Of a DNA stretch of 43,905 nt, positions 43,327-43,905 are shown one piece after another; within the stretch, counting starts at the first letter, position 1; each line of letters starts with the position of its first letter. The stretch comes from a virus, in the IMG/VR virus record IMGVR_UViG_3300035698_014892, positions 1 to 43,905 of that record; one strand, given 5' to 3'. A program made the position numbers and the translations under genes. A model generated the notes under the pieces. It had not been told where the DNA came from. It made no database searches and was given only the letters and a program-made list of their open reading frames with translations.

Positions 43327-43891
43327 ATTTTTTAATATTAGCCCCCATATTTAATAGACTACGCCAAGCCTGATATCCTTTTTTACCCAAATGACCCTTG
43401 GTTCTTGCTGCACCATATAATCTAGCTCCAGCTTCTCCTACAACAGGTGCTCTGCCAATTATAGGTACTTTGTGAAACTGCTCATGGTGAAAAGTGTTTC
43501 TCACAGAGGCAGGAGCACTAAATCGTTTCCCTGCCTTAAACTCCGCTCTAGCTTTCTTTATCCCTTCGACATTAATATATGTCTGTTTTGTTCGAGGGAT
43601 ATACATGCCTTTTACTCTATCCATTTTCTTTGCTGTTACCTTTCTAACTTCTTTACTGGTTTCGGCTAAATTTGGGACCCTGTCTCTGGATTTATTTATT
43701 ATAGCAGTTTTATCCGAAGGATTCAATCTATGCCTACCTGTATTTTCTTCCTGACGCTTACCTCTAGCAAAAAAGGTATTAGGTATAGTTTTAATCTTTA
43801 AGGCTGTCTTCTCAAGCTCCATCTTAAACCCATTTAATATGTTTTGTGTATGATTCAAATTAATCTTCCCAATCGCCAAAGTTTGTTCCAT
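43316..43891 (-). CDS. Tagged HExxH metallopeptidase-like protein, start uncertain
   Basis: A 191-residue frame from ATG at 43891. The frame stays open to the window edge, so the true start may lie outside or be internal. Residues 18-30 (ILNGFKMELEKTA) are the shared tag. HEQFH (His136, Glu137, His140) is followed by KVPIIGRAPVVGEAGARLYG, with Glu153 a possible third ligand. It is related to the HEAFH protein at 19616. It could be a zinc peptidase carried in the virion; substrate unknown. Confidence 0.68.
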   Translation of the reverse strand: MEQTLAIGKINLNHTQNILNGFKMELEKTALKIKTIPNTFFARGKRQEENTGRHRLNPSDKTAIINKSRDRVPNLAETSKEVRKVTAKKMDRVKGMYIPRTKQTYINVEGIKKARAEFKAGKRFSAPASVRNTFHHEQFHKVPIIGRAPVVGEAGARLYGAARTKGHLGKKGYQAWRSLLNMGANIKKYVK

Positions 43892-43905
43892 GGATAAAAG
43901 CTGGT

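Overview
This window looks like part of the genome of a large, AT-rich, contractile-tailed (myovirus-type) bacteriophage. The evidence is a large terminase, an HK97-type prohead protease, a probable major capsid protein, neck-type proteins, a tail sheath with the likely tail tube beside it, and a probable baseplate spike. Genes are tightly packed, with ATGA and GTGA overlaps and strong AGGAGG-type ribosome binding sites. The standard code fits, with TGA used as a stop. Low GC and strong Shine-Dalgarno sites suggest a low-GC Gram-positive (Firmicutes-like) host, but this is inference.

Layout. Bases 1-14200 are read rightward. They hold small Cys-rich proteins, a tandem OB-fold SSB-like protein, a structured RNA leader followed by a small gene, groES and groEL, and a run of mostly unknown genes. 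Recognisable among these are a PD-(D/E)XK-like nuclease, a ribonuclease H, a DUF932 protein, two glycosyltransferases and several zinc-ribbon proteins. A bidirectional terminator at about 14200 separates this arm from the late region. Bases 43905 down to 14262 are read leftward and encode the virion: N-terminally tagged internal-protein candidates, spike and baseplate genes, TerL interrupted by an intein, more tagged proteins, the prohead protease, scaffold-like acidic proteins, a decoration-like protein, the major capsid protein, neck proteins, sheath and tube. Two rightward cassettes interrupt this operon. One (30466-31340) encodes three very small proteins. The other (40230-41048) encodes a canonical SSB followed by a probable noncoding RNA.

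Most notable observation. At least ten late proteins with otherwise unrelated sequences carry the same short element, approximately I-L-x-G-F-x-x-E-[LI]-x-K-x-A, usually at the extreme N-terminus, and an eleventh carries a looser form. The carriers include a HAD-type phosphatase, an HExxH metallopeptidase-like protein and glycine-zipper membrane-like proteins. A shorter core, [hydrophobic]-x-K-x-A, is dense throughout the head region and occurs near residue 30 of the capsid protein. A prohead protease lies in the same operon. I infer a capsid-core targeting and/or protease-processing signal, analogous to the T4 internal-protein targeting sequence, used to load a set of enzymes and membrane-active proteins into the head for delivery into the host.

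Other items worth attention are a pseudoknot-capable leader before the gro genes, a ~320-nt noncoding transcription unit after ssb, a candidate ~70-nt C-rich small RNA near 12.83 kb, and a recurring GGTATAAG promoter-like octamer. No portal protein could be recognised in the window.
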